A DNA stretch of 64,000 bases from Pteria penguin (GCA_035048485.1 CM068586.1:45792287-45856286); one strand, 5' to 3'. Shown: positions 1 through 14,100, counted from the stretch's first letter. A program made the numbers and translations. The notes: a model not told the origin generated them from the sequence alone.

Positions 1-880
1 AAACTTTTAAAGCAATTTTAATATGCCCGTCTTTGACAGGACGTATTATGGTATGGCATATTCTGTCTGTCCGTCTGTCCAGACATTGTAGGTAGAATAC
101 AGAGCAAACCATTGGGGCTAAGACTGTCAAACTTGGTACCTTTACTCCTTATGCCAAGAAAAAGATGCCTATTGTTTTTCTAGGTCTGAGGTCAAAGGCC
201 AAAGTTGTAGTATTACTTGGTAAGAAACCCTTGTAGGCAGGAAACAGACTAAACCATTTGTCAAACTTGGTGCACATACTCCTCATGCCAAGACTTGGTA
301 CACATACTCCTCATGCCAAGACTTGGTACACTTACTCCTCATGCCAAGACTTGGTACACATACTCCTCATGCCAAGACTTGGTACACATACTCCTCATGC
401 CAAGACTTGGTACACTTACTCCTCATGCCAAGACTTGGTACACATAGTCCTCATGCAAAGACTTGGTACACTTATTCCTCATGCCAAGACTTTGTACACT
501 TACTCCTCATGCCAAGACTTGGTACACATACTCCTCATGCCAAGACTTGGTACACATACTCCTCATGCAAAGACTTGGTACACATACTCCTCATGCAAAG
601 ACTTGGTACACTTATTCCTCATGCCGAGACTTGGTACACTTACTACTCGTGCAAAGACAAAGACGCTTATTGTTTTTCAAGGTCAAAGGTGAAAGTCCTA
701 TTACTACTTGGTTAGAAAACCTTGTAGGCAGAAAACAGAATGAACTATTGGGGATGGAACAATTTAAGAATTTAAGGGGAAATGTTTCCATACATTCAAA
801 ATTCTCCCCTTCAAACTAAGCGACGGGTATATTATACGACGCTAGGCATTGCTCGTTATATCTATCTGCAACCATTGTAT
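1..880. repeat. Dispersed repeat with an internal 28-bp minisatellite
   Basis: The flanks (about 20-110 and 800-865) resemble the ends of the element at 34743-35232: a GACAGGACGTATTATGGTAT start and an AAGCGACGGGTATATTA end. Inside lie about 14 copies of a 28-bp unit (261-655) built around acttggtacacatactcctc. Overlapping open frames through this region are products of the repeat, not genes. Confidence 0.7.
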
Positions 881-1108
881 GTTTCTTTTTGACAACAACC
901 CACATCAATAACACCTTTGTATTGTAATACATACACTGAATCTAAGCTAGTTTTGTTCCTTAAACATAAATATTTACATTTCTAATAAATTTCACTTGAT
1001 GAATTACATAGAAGAATGTATGGTGTAGAGAAAGCATCAACTACCATATACATGACATCACATCATCACAGTATTCTAGAATGTGGTTTGGATATTTATT
1101 ATATTTTT

Positions 1109-1275
1109 GGTTGGTTGATTGGTGTTTTACGTCGCTTTCAACAATATTTCAGTTATATCGCGACATGGAAGCAGGAGGTTACCAACCTCTTAAACATAGT
1201 GGCGCAACCCGGGAATTGAACCCGGATCGTCGGTGCCGCAAGCCAAGCGCTTAACCACTACACCACGCCTGCCCC
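1109..1275 (-). mobile_element. tRNA-derived SINE, family A, full length with TSD
   Basis: In minus orientation: a tRNA-like head starting GGGGCAGGCGTGGTGTAGTG with a B-box (GGTTCAATTCC), then a conserved body and a tail ending near ACACCAATCAACCAACC. It is flanked by a perfect 14-bp target-site duplication (GATATTTATTATAT at 1091-1104 and 1277-1290). It differs from the copy at 26247 at only about 5 of 168 positions, so insertion is recent. I see the tail as the conserved domain of molluscan tRNA SINEs (MetaSINE-like), from memory. Confidence 0.9.
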
Positions 1276-2122
1276 TGATATTTATTATATCATAGTATAT
1301 CAAAGTACTATATAGATCAGATGTAAAATGGCCATCTGGTGGCAATATACAAGAGAAAAACCAGTATCTGTATCACAGAGCACTTCAAGAAATACACTAT
1401 AATGGAAATATATCAGAAATTGCTGTCTTGTTGTACATGTTCAAGGAAAATGAAGTCAGAATGGTATGCACAAATTTTGAAGAATAAGCATAGGTCTTAT
1501 TGGTTTTATTACCATGAACGAGAACAGAAAGACATCCAATTCCAAAGTTAAGTTTTGCCGAACAAAACGATATTAGGATATATTTCATATTTCAAAAGGA
1601 TATTGCTATATACTGCCTAGTTGAAAATACAAGTATAGTGACAAAATTTATCTTGTGTTGACTTTTATGCTACATGTATATGAAAAATGTAAAATGAAAG
1701 CCACATGTTTACATCCATATCTGTCCATCCATAGTTCTGTCTGATAAAGGTTTTGCTGGAGCTTCATTATTTTAGGTCCAGTGGACTTTCTAGATTACAA
1801 GAGTAAGCCCTTATGAGTCTATTATCATTCATAGAAATATCACAGATACCATGCAGTATTTAAATTTCATATTGTGATATAATACAAAATGTACTGCCAG
1901 TGGAAATACAGCAATATACTGGTAATATCTTTTACCTATATTCAATCCTTAAAGGAAGGAACCATTATTTATAGAATGTAAGTAATATATATTTTTTCCA
2001 TTTTACAACACTTAAAATACACTGCATACCATTAGGTACATATATATGGTACTGGTCATACTGAATGTTCTGAGTAGATGAAACTCTCAGATTCTATATG
2101 AAGAAATGAAGTGTCTCTTTAC

Positions 2123-2185
2123 CTTATCAAACAGAGGAGTATAGAAGTCAAACAGGGCATCTCCAGCTTCCATCAAGAAAAACTG
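2123..2185 (-). CDS. TUBGCP5: TUBGCP5 exon 16 (last exon in window)
   Basis: 63 nt, donor gtaaag. It encodes QFFLMEAGDALFDFYTPLFD plus Lys, the highly conserved FLMExGDxxxDFY motif of the GCP family. The acceptor is a NAGNAG (gagcagcag), so one extra Gln could be included by alternative splicing (exon end at 2188). Exons for the remaining C-terminal region were not found to the left. Confidence 0.93.
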
Positions 2186-5100
2186 CTGCTCAAGTGAAAA
2201 CAAAATAACAAAATTAACAAATGTGAAGATAAAGGGGAAAGCTGATTCTTGAAGGAGATTGATTTTAAAAACGAATAAACTGGGCATACAGTATTAAACA
2301 AGAAATAAAAGAACACTGCAAAAACCATGCAGTTTGTTGGACAATTTGCTCAGGTATTCATAACATAAGAAAGTAAAATTTTGCTAGATGTTATTAACAA
2401 TATGAATGCTGAAAATTCTGACCATGAAGACTTTCTTTATACACTGAGTTTCCATGGTACAAAGCAGAAGAGACATTGTATGTTTACTTCTCAACCTAGG
2501 CTGAACTAATTTACAGCTGGACGGAATCAGACAATTCAGGACGTCATGAAAATCCAATGGCCAATGAAGCCTGAACTAGTGGTCTTCACATTATGAACAC
2601 TGAGCCACCTGCTCCACATAGGGATGCACTAGCATAAACATGGTAAATACTTCTGATATCAAACTTCTTTTTGGCACATACTTACCCTCATGTCAGCCAG
2701 ATAGTCCATCAGATGGTAGTCTTCTTTCAGGATACCAACGAGCCTAGTGCAAACTCGAGAATACTTTAACTTGACATGGGGGTATAGACAATGCTGTAGG
2801 ATAAGGTCAACAGGCTGAAGATGCTCTGTCTGTAGGGAACTAAGTACACTGAAATTTTGAAGATCTGTCAGTAGACAACTTGACAAAACAACTCAAGAAA
2901 ACAAACATTCATATTAAGGATTATCTATATATCTGAGCGTTTGCCAAGGACCTCAATTATTGATGATCAGTAAACCACTTCTATATATGTCATGCAGACT
3001 TGGATATCACACAAATCAAATTGAGTAAGAATACAAAAATGCAGCGGATAATAACAGAAGACAATATCACAAGACTAGGTGTTGTTTAAGAATAAAAACA
3101 GATATCTCCCCTCCCCCCTTGCAACTCTTGGGTTAAAGTAATGTGAAACCTTTGGGCCATGATCAACAACACATTAAAATATGAAAAAGATAGGCTGTAT
3201 AGTATGAAAGATGTAGCCCAAACACTATTTGATCATAAAAGTTCAAAGTGACCTTGACTTTCGTCACACAACCTTTGGGTCTAGGTGTTGTGAAACCTTT
3301 GGTTCATGATCAACACCATACTAAAGTATGAAAGTGATAGGATATATGGTATGAAAGATACAGCTTGGCTACAATTTGTGACAGACAGGTGGACTAATTG
3401 ACTACAGTGGCAAAATCAACAAGTCTCCTACCGTTGGGGGAAGAAATAAATATTTACAGAAAAGATTTCCAAGGTTCATGAGTAGCCTGCAAGGATAACT
3501 AGAACTACAAGGGACAAAAACCCCCGGAACACCAAAATTCAAAATAGGGCATAGACCAAGGTCAAAATGTCGAAAAATGTTGGTATCGACGGAAAGGTCT
3601 TGCCACAAGGAATACACATGTGTAGTATGAACACCCAGTCTCTTTTGGTTCAAAAGTTATAGTTAAGGTTAAAGTTTTTAAAAAGTAGGTCAAATGTCAA
3701 GGCCAAGATCACAACGTCATAACTTTTGGCACCAAAAGAAAGGGCTTGCCACAAGGAATAATCATGTGTAGTATGAACACCCAGTCTCTTTTGGTGAGCT
3801 AAGGTTAAAGTTTTTAAAAAGTAGGTCAAATGTCAAGGCCAAGGTAACAAGGTCAAAAATTTTGGCACCAACTTACCCCCGATCTGTCGTCTGAAGGCTC
3901 TACACACATTTTTTCCCAACCTGTTTCAAATTTGCCGGTTTCTGTGTCAGCCATTCGGTCTCGCGAGATCTCGTTAACAGAAACCTGACAAAAAGAGGCA
4001 GAGCTGACGAAAAACACGTGTTCATGGGTGCGTGGTCATTGTTAATTTTATGTCATTTCTCTGTTTACATTTTATTTATCGGCTAGTTACCGCATTTCTG
4101 GTCATTTCAATTTAGTTTTCTTCTTCATAAATAACTAGCCGATGAATAAAATATAAACAGAGAAATGACTTAAAAATAACAATGACCACGTGTTTTTCGT
4201 CAGCTCCGCCTCTTTTTGTCAGATTTCTGTTAACGAGATCTCGTGAGACCGAATGGCTGACGTTGCCGTTAACGTTGCAGATCATTTGCTTTATGTTTAT
4301 ATATGTTAGATATTTGCTCCATTTGATGCCAAAATGCGTAGAATCGTGCTGACCATTCCGTTTATCAAAAATGCAAGTATACGCAACGTAAGGAATTGTG
4401 GCCCTATCATTCATTTAGGGCCACTACTTGCGGCTAGGAATATATATACATGTGTAGTATGAATACCCAGTCTCTTTTGGTTCAAACTTATGGTCAAGGT
4501 TAAAGTTTTCTTGACAGACAGAGAGACAGACAGAGTGATTCCTATAAACCCCCCCAAACTTCATTTGCGGGGGGTATAATTTAAACAGATTTGTGACAAA
4601 CAGACAGGCAGACAGACAAGACAAAGTGATCCTTAATGTCACTATGCTATGCACACAATAAACTCAATCAAAATAATTACCTTTCTTCATAACTCTCCTC
4701 CTCATTCCCTGCTTTCAGTCGAGCCATACATGATGTAAAAACATTTTCAAAGTTAATTTTCAGGAGAGGATCATAGATTCCTTTCAGTTTCATCTGCTGA
4801 TCAATCTGTTGTGTGAACACGGATATCTCCTTGTGAACAGTGCTACTGACATTTGACTGGTTATCTGACAGGTCATGTGATCGTACACCTAACAAGTCTT
4901 GAAGAGATTCTAAGAAGACAATATACAGGGATTTTTCCTTTTGAACTGAAAAACATAAGGAGACATTTCTTTAAGATATATTACTTCACACTTCACTTTA
5001 TTCATATTTCATTGTTGAAACAGAGAAGAAAATTGGACACAACAAAATTCATGTGGAAACATCAGTAAAATGCACCAAACTTGTAAATTTAGGAATCTAT

Positions 5101-8100
5101 TTCAGTAGTTAGAGTGAGATCTATGACAGCAAAAGGCTTACACTATATCTGTTCTGTTTTTTTTTTTCTTATTTTACATCATGCCATGATTATTTCACTT
5201 ACATAGTGACGGCAGTTTCCAGTGAAGGCAGCTTCCTGATACAAATCACAGAATTTAGACGTATAAAAAGAACCCATCCAAAGCAGTGAGGGGTCTTTTA
5301 CAAGCTGACACTGTGAAACTTGACCTAAGGTTCAAATACAGGACATCACACTCCGGAGTTACCCCTCAGCTCTCCATATAATGTATTCCTACATTAATCA
5401 TATATCTAATAATGCTTAGTGCCCTGGATAGATATTTAACCCATACTTCCTAAAGGCTACCGTAAAATCATAAATCTATTCAGCCAACTCAATCAAAAAG
5501 GTCCCTACATAACACATACAGTCAAACCTCGATATCTCGAAGTCTGAGGGACCGTGGAAAATACTTCGAGATATCCGTAGTTCGAGATATCCAAATTTCG
5601 AGTTTAGGATCACAAATCTTGCAGTTGTTAACGTACGCCGGTTCATTTGACATTTGTGATTATTATAGTAGATATACGAGATGTACATGTATTTGTCAAT
5701 AAATACGCATAAAGATGTGCACATTGTTCCTAGATAATTAATCTAAATCTCATCATACCTTTTATGATTTATGAATATAAGAGATTATACTCCAAAGCTG
5801 AAAACGTAATGTTTCTTTTTCAGTAATATGGTAATTTAAATTCAATACTGGACATAACTGTCTTATACTATACCTAAAACCGAGGACGGGCTAACACATA
5901 AGACAAAATAAAGACACACGTCATAATTTTATTTTAGTACTAGTACTTTGCATAAAAATACACAGACACATGGATTCGAAATAAAAATGAATCAATGAAC
6001 ATTGTAAAGATACCTCTTTAATTAAATGCAGCTAATTAAATTTAATGTTAATTATTTAATTCTATGTCGAATTTAATAAGCTATCATCATTTACTAATAT
6101 TTGGTATAAATAACAGGGTACGCACCGACTCGATCGATTATATAATCACTGTGGCTTCGTACACCGATACGGTCAATTGATCACACCATGCGAGCGACCG
6201 GTCATCTAAGGTAAACGCTGCGAGAGATATTGTCAATAAGAAGCCAACTTCGAGATAAACCAGGTAAATAAGAACTTCGGGACTTGAAAATGTATTCGAG
6301 ATAAGCATGGTATTCGACATATCAGTGTTCGACACATCCGGGGTGAATTTAATCATAATATGAAGGATTTTTTTCGGGACCGACGTTCGACTTCGAGATA
6401 TCCCGGGTATTCGAGATATCAGTGTTCGAGATATCGACGTTTGACTGTATTTCAAAATGAAGAAATCAAGTGCCCAATGCCATGACATAAGTCATTTGAC
6501 TCAAGTTATTCAACCTCTGTCAACAATCCAGAAATTCTCTAAGTTAATCTCATAATTTGGTGACCAGTGTTCCATACATACAGCTATCATTTCGTCCTAG
6601 GACTTCTGCCAATTTGCCAAGGTCCTGCAACATTTCCATAGATTTTCCTGCCAAGACGACTTCTAATATGATTGGCTCCAGAAACCGAGGTGCTAAATGG
6701 GAGAATACACCTACAAATGTGAGAATACACCTACAAATGTGAGAATACACCTACAAATGTGAGAATACACTTACAAGTGAGAATACACCTACAAATGTGA
6801 GAATACACCTACAAATAAACAGAGACTGACGCATGTCTGAAATTGCTAACTGTACTTATTTCTGTCCTTGTTTCTGTGTTTACAATAATACACATGTAAA
6901 GGCATTTAAACTCTATGACAATTATTTCTATTTCTTCTCTAGAATTTTTGTATTTCTTATCTAGAGTTAATTATATTAACATTATGATAAAAATGCATCT
7001 TAAGTGTTTAAAGACTGGAATTTTATAGACACTGCCATGTCTGAAAATTTAAACAGTAATACTTCACACCTGAAGTAGAAAATTTGTTAGCAGTAGTTTG
7101 TTTCTGTAGAGATGAACTTTGATCCTGTTTCCTTAGTGAAGAACTTTGATCCTGTTTCCTTAATGATGAATTCTGATCTGTGCTGGTTTCAGAAGGCATT
7201 AGAACAGTAAATGATGTCTCCCAAAATTTTTCATCCAAAGTTTTCACATTTTCATTGCTAAGAATGTAAAATTTTAAAGATGATAATAAAGCAAGACTGA
7301 CCCACTTAATACTCCATTACACTTACCACATTTAATTTTAAAACATCACATACATTATGGCCAAGAGGTCAAGGGTATGGATCCTACTGGAAGCTTGTTG
7401 GTGTCCTATATTTTGGATCTGACAGTAAAGACCAGTTACCTGTTTTACTAACAATTGTAAGTGCAATCATAGACGTAAACGTAAATGTAATTACGTCGAA
7501 ATGGTGTTTCACTAAAAATCTTTAACGTAGATTACGTCGAAAGTTTGACGTAAGTTACAGAAGATGTTTAGGTCACGTAAGTGATTAAGTAAATATGGCA
7601 TTGTTTTTGTCACTGAGACAGTGGTGGCGATTTTTTATGGCGTGAACAAGTTTTCAGAGATAGAAGTTAGCCAATGGACACTTTTAATGATGATGAACTC
7701 ATAGTATGATACCGTTTCCCTTCTCATGTCATTTTGAGTATTGTTGATGCTGCATGAAGTGTCCAGAGTCTATAAAAAGGAGACATGCCATATGGTATAC
7801 CAGTATACCAAAGCAGTTACAAGTATAATCTTGTCACAAGACAATGACATGTAATCCCAATAAAATAGTATATGTAAAGAGTAAAATAGTACATAGTTTA
7901 GTAGATCTATATATAGATATACTTGTATTAAATTTAACATCATTACAATAAAAATAAAATAGTATGACATCATGTTGTAAATGATGTCATGATGATGATA
8001 CCTGCATTCTGCTAAGCTGGTTGAATTTCATTCAGAAAAAGCCATACAAATAATGTGTGATAGCAACACTGATGAATAAAATTCATTACCATTGGCTGAT

Positions 8101-11100
8101 TAAGAGGGTTGCAGACTACGCTTGAAATGAAATTTAACCAAATTATACAAGCTTATTATCTATTTTTTTCATTTTTGTTATTTTATTATTTTAATTATTT
8201 TTATTATTGATTCATTTATTTTTTCTTCTTTTTTTTGCAATGGAGTGGGAAGGTAGTGAACATCTGGAAATCCCTGACTGTATAGTGGAAATATCTCAAA
8301 TTTAGATGAAATCTAATATATTCGCATAAATTACGATTCTTTAATTATATCATCCCAGACCTTATATGGTGGTGGTTCCGAAGGAATATTTTACCAGAAA
8401 AAAGTATGTCCAGAGTAGGAGCGTGTCCCACTTGTAATTGGAAGAAGGTCGTGAGTTCGAATCCCACTATTGTTTACCATTAGTAGGGTACCTCGGATGG
8501 CAGAGGCAAGACGTCTTTGGTCGTCAAGATGCCTGTGCTGGGATCAGGCTCTGAACAATAAAACCACAAGCTAAAAGTGCCCAAAAGCAGGACCAATTAT
8601 TGCAGTCTGGACGACAATGTCTCATCATTACTTTAAAATAAGAAATATTCATGGGACTTTAAATTACGACTATCTCGTGTGTAAACAAAATTAACGAAAC
8701 TAAATGTTAATTAATGAAATGTTTTATTTTTGTTGTGATATTTTGAAAATTGGCCAAATTAAAATACCTACAAATATATGTCACAATGCGAAATCCTCAA
8801 AATTTTAACCCAACTGGTAGTATGAACGATTCTACAATATATAGCTTAAATATCGCTGAACATGACCACAATAAGACAAATCAGACCAAACCAAACTAAA
8901 AAAGATTTTTGTGGTCAATTTCTTGACATATAACACCCCTTCCCCCTTCCTGACCTGAACTCCCACTTATATAGCCAAATTTACGAAAAACAGACTGGAT
9001 TGATTGATTGATTGATTTTTGTGTAACGTCACACCACGAATATTTCACGTATATGGTGACGGCATCTGCCTGATGTAGGGCATACAAATTTTGACCTTTG
9101 CAACGGACCCACCCTAAGCAGTGAGGGGTCTTTAATGTGCCATGCATACCATGACACGGGGCCTCAGTTTTACTGTCTCATTCGAAAGACAGGACACCAG
9201 CATGACCAGAGTGGGACACAAACCCCGGCCTCCCGATCAGGCGGCGAGTGTGATACCACAAGCTGCACCTGCTTTGAAGAGACAGATCCAGTGCTTTTTT
9301 TTTTGTTAAATTCTGGGTCATTACCAGGTCAGATGCCTCCTCCATTAACTCCCCCTTCACCACTTATTTTTAAATCTGCCAATGTACATGCGACTTGCAA
9401 ATGAATTATTCCATTTCATTTTGTTTGTGAATGCTACTAAACTTCCATCGCATTATGGATTCTTGTCCATATAGCATTTCCAGATATAGCCTTTTGCTAA
9501 AATGTACAAGGCAGTATCTGACCATTTAGCTTTTCTTGTTACAATTTTGCATCCATATTGGAAAGTTATCTTACAACAGACTAGAAATTGAAAGTAGAAA
9601 TGTAGGCCGTAGCCATGGACATTTTCTCTTCTAGCAAGAAGAGTTTGCACATAACTCCGTTCATAAATTTACAAAGTCTCTTACGCTTACAACCACGTTT
9701 ACGATTGTTAGTGAAATGCATTTTACGCATACGTAAAGCTTTCTGTAAATGCTTGATTTATGTTTACATTTAAGGTTATGTCTGCGATTGTCAGTGAAGC
9801 GGGCAACAGTGTTTTATCTGTTTTGGGTCTGACAGCAAAGACCAGAGTCTTATCTGTTTTTGTTGGTGTCCTATATTTTGGATCTGACAGTAAAGACCAG
9901 TGTCTTATCTGTTTTTGTTGGTGTCCTCTATTTTGGATCTGACAACAAAGACCAGTGTCTTATCTATTTGGCACATGTAATACCCTACACTGTTCACAGT
10001 GCCTCTGTTGCATAGGTCTAAATGTCTGTGCAATGCATCAGGCAGATGAGATCACCATATAATTGGTATAATTGAAATCTGTGTGTGACACAAAGGGAAA
10101 ATAAATGAACTTCAATGTTTAGTAGTGCAAAAGCACCTCACACAAGGTCTTTATCACCTAAGAACTATCATATACAACTTATTACATTCCTTACCGCCTC
10201 ATAAGAAATTCTTTCATGGGATCTACAAGGTTTCCGTTGGTAATCCATTCATCTATGATGTCTATATAAGGCTTAGTTGTCTGTATCCACATCGGTAACA
10301 GCAGCTCCAACTGAATGATTAAATGGTACCGTTCACAAAATAATCAAATGCTACCAATAAGAATAAGCAAATGATACTGATCATAGTACAATGAAATACC
10401 AATAATAACAATCAGGTGTTATCACATTTTGTAGTACATGTACTAATCAAAAGATTAGCAAAATTTACCACAGAATCACCAGATTGTACCAATCATTGTT
10501 CCAATCAAAGAATTACTAAATGGAGAAAGAAAGACAGACCGGTATCAATCATATAACTAAAGTCCTGAATATGTCACAAACTTCATTCTCTGCAACTCCT
10601 TAAGCCATGGGCTTTTCCACTGTGAATATCATCATATTAGAAGGTCAAAAGGCTTTTTAGTTACAGCTCAAGAATGCATTCTTCACATACAGACAAATGG
10701 ACAGGTGCATAGACTCCAGTATAGTGTTGGCAGGTAAGACAGAGATAATTTGCTCAAAAGCGAAAAAGATAACACTAACCATGTCATTTGCAAAGTGTCC
10801 TAGAGTGTCATACTCTATCACTCTCTCGTAGAGCACACTGAGTAGATGGGATGCTCGATGGCAGTTGTTTCCCAGCCATTCCGCTTCCTCTACTCCCTCC
10901 CTATATACGGAATGCACCACATCAATCTTGTGTAACCATGGCTGCAGCTCTGCAGTTAATGAAGCTAATGTCCGAATTTCCTCTGAAATATGAGTGACAA
11001 TTTTTGACAAATGCTCAACAGTCTTATACTTATACCTAAATCAACTAGTTCAGCTCCATATTGTCCTTTATGTCCTTGCAATTTCAACATGTATTTATCT

Positions 11101-14100
11101 CTGCCCCATTACATAAACTTTGAAGAAGTCTTTTCAGCAGATCCGTCTGCTGATAAGTGGTTGAGTGGGATAAGGCTTTGCAGTGTACCTCAGTGTAGCC
11201 TCTCATCTCTCAAGCCTGAATTCAAATCCTAATCGAAACAAGAGGAAAGGTCCACCCGTATACCTGCTGTATGTACTTTCCTACAGGAATTTTAGTTTCC
11301 TCCCACACTAAACAACTGGCTATCACCATGTAGATAATATAATCCTGGTGTTTTGATAAACAACAAAGATATACTTTTCAGCTGGTTTTCAAGAGGTCTG
11401 CAGTTCAGATATATTTCTTGTACTATAAATTTTTTGTGTATATTAGCAAATCTAGATGTCAACAAAGATAGATTCAATACTAGGATACGGGGAGTTTTTT
11501 ATCTACTGGTATATTGTGAACAAATTATATAGAATTATACAAAATTTTCAAATTTCCGTCTGTCCCCCTGCTAAATCTGCTACTTGTAGTGATATAACCT
11601 CCAACTTTGAAAATTTCTTGATACTAATCATGCCACTTCATATCATAAAAGAGAAAACAGAAGACATCTGACAAAGCTGCATGACACAAATCACCATGGA
11701 CCTGCACACAAAAAATGACAATAATACAAAATATTTTACCTTGTTTCTTCACCTTTCTCTCCACTGAGGTCAGCTCTGTACGTAAATCTTTCAGAAAGGA
11801 TGTTACAGTGTTGCAGAATGCTTGATATGTCTGTGACACCAGAGTGTCCTCCCTTGATTTGACACTGCATGACTGATTGACCACATTCTCGGTGAAACTT
11901 TGCAGCTTTTGAACATACATCCCATACTTGGCAAACTCCTTCAGACAGCTGTACAGAGAGTTCTGAAAAGAATAACGAGTCTTGAGTAAAATCTTAGTAA
12001 AATAATAAAATTCTTGAAAGCCAAATCGTTTAATTTTACATGTAACACACATTTTCAATATTAAGGGTATATCCACAAAAATTTTTTCTCTGACGAAGCA
12101 ATTTCCCGCATTTCGTAACTGTGATGTCAATATATTGACACCGCCATGGCAGAAGTTTACAGATGTTGAGAAATAGTGCAGACAGAAAGTACTAATTTTT
12201 GAGAATATAAAACATGTATGAAAGGAACTAAATGATAAGAAATTAATCTAATTTGTTTTTCATTGGATGGAGGTATACCATGATAAAAAATGGAGGAAAA
12301 CCTATTTATCATGTGCTATGTGCAATGATGCAGTTTTCCATCTTTTTTGTGGTATATTTCCATCCAACGAAAAGAATTCGATTCAGTCGTTGAAGAAAGC
12401 AGAAATTCTTTACTACTTTTGTTTTTATAAACAGTCATACCTGCCTTAAGGACCATTTGTACTAAGTAGTCACCTGTTTTAAATAACCACCTTTCGTGGT
12501 TCCTTACTACTAATTATCTATTCAAAATCCACCTGTATTAGGAGGTCACATGTGTTAAGTGACCACTTTTTAACCTTCACTGCAGTAGTCACTTAAAGCA
12601 GGCTTTATTTATTTCTTGTTTTACCTCATTCCAAGATCATAATGGCACTGGCACCTGCCTGATTCATGGCCTCATTTTTACCTACGCTTCAGACCAACTC
12701 TATTAGACCAGGGATCTTTTACATGCCAACATAAGCTGTGACACATGACCTTGATATATACTGTCTTACCCAAATTTCAGACTTTACATAAAATAGCTTA
12801 CATCAGTCAGATGTCCAACACCAATATTCTCTCTAATTTGGAACTGTTGTCCATTGTACATAAAGATGAAGGAATCAGCTACTCCTGAAAGCATCCTGTG
12901 GGAAAAAAACGTTTAAAATTGAATTGTAAAATAAGGTGACTTGGAAACAAACATGGAACTTCACAAGGTACAGTAATCAGTAATCAAAGACGTATTTGTA
13001 TCATGCTCACCAGTTAAGAATTCACCAAAAAACTCTGGAATGTTTACATGCTATACAACAAAGGGGAAACACATGTGGATAAATTTTCAAAAACAAATTT
13101 CTACAGTTTCTGTGACATGGCTTAAAGCTCAAAGCCACAAATCCAAAGTAACAAAATCACAAAGTAACAATCCAAAATTTGGATATATAATAAATGGTTC
13201 TTAAAGGAGAATCAGATTTTCTGGTGAAAATTTTGATTCATACCTTCAATCTTTCTGGGTTTTTTTTTTACATTCTAACCTACTTTCATATCCATGAGAG
13301 AAGCAAGGGGATCTTAATCAATGAGCCTAAAATCAGTTTTAAGTCAAATTATGCAATCTTTTTATTATTAGCATTTATAGAAGAGATTTACCTTTGATGT
13401 TGCCACTTCTCATATCTTTTTACCGACTAATAGACCAGAACATCTAGGAACTATTACAGTACAGTTTGCAAAAAATGGACAAAAACCAGTCGTAAAAATT
13501 TTTTGTGAATGCCAGAGTTTTGTCGTATATTTTACATATATAAAGGGTAAACCATGCATTGTACAAAATTTCAAATATCTTGAGTTACTGTAACGAAATT
13601 TGTTTGCCAAAAACCTCAATAATCATCCAGGAACGGTTACTGGACCAGTAGTGAAATTGTAACGGATGAACCCCAAATCTGTAACAGGCAAGGAAAAAGA
13701 TGTGGTTATTCTGGAACTCGAAACCCTGGACCCTCTACTGAAAGAACTGGAAACCCTGGACCCTCTACTGAAAGAACTGGAAACCCTGGACCCTCTACCG
13801 AAAGAACTGAACCTCAAGAGGTCTCCCTCCACACATTAAGGATTTCACTTGCAAAATACTTTCTTCAGAAGGAGTAAACAGTTATCCCTTAATTAAATTT
13901 TGCGATATGAATAAACATGGCTTATGTATTGACAAGGAGATGACATTAGATTTACTTGTGTTCTAGCGAAATGTCATACATATATTATGTTATCATCTAA
14001 ATGGACATAAGTCATGCATCTGACCAGATATATATCACACATGCATCAAACTGTACTTATATCCTGTAATAGCTCTTAATGATAACATTTAAGGTCTTAG

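Larger units (their letters stand above)
7441..9805. mobile_element. Candidate 2.4 kb element with iterated terminal inverted repeats
   Basis: A family B SINE appears to be split: its first part ends near 7437 (tctgacagtaaagaccag) and related SINE sequence resumes near 9806. The intervening DNA has inverted ends carrying repeated copies of a motif like TTTCACTAACAATCGTAAAC: left at 7455 and 7508, right at 9697-9717 and 9785. Exact ends and target duplication were not fixed. It contains a later SINE insertion at 8998. Confidence 0.4.

Noticed and set aside
258..819. Three overlapping plus-strand frames of 118-144 residues with repeats such as HAKTWYTYSSCQDLVH
   Set aside because: They are the three readings of one 28-bp minisatellite whose length is not a multiple of three; there are no splice sites and no codon bias.
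1..2100. Search for the missing C-terminal TUBGCP5 exons
   Set aside because: No minus-strand frame here matches the GCP C-terminal region; those exons should lie left of the window.
13623..13832. Minus-strand frame with RGSRVSSSF repeats
   Set aside because: It comes from a 30-bp minisatellite in a TUBGCP5 intron and is open in other frames too.
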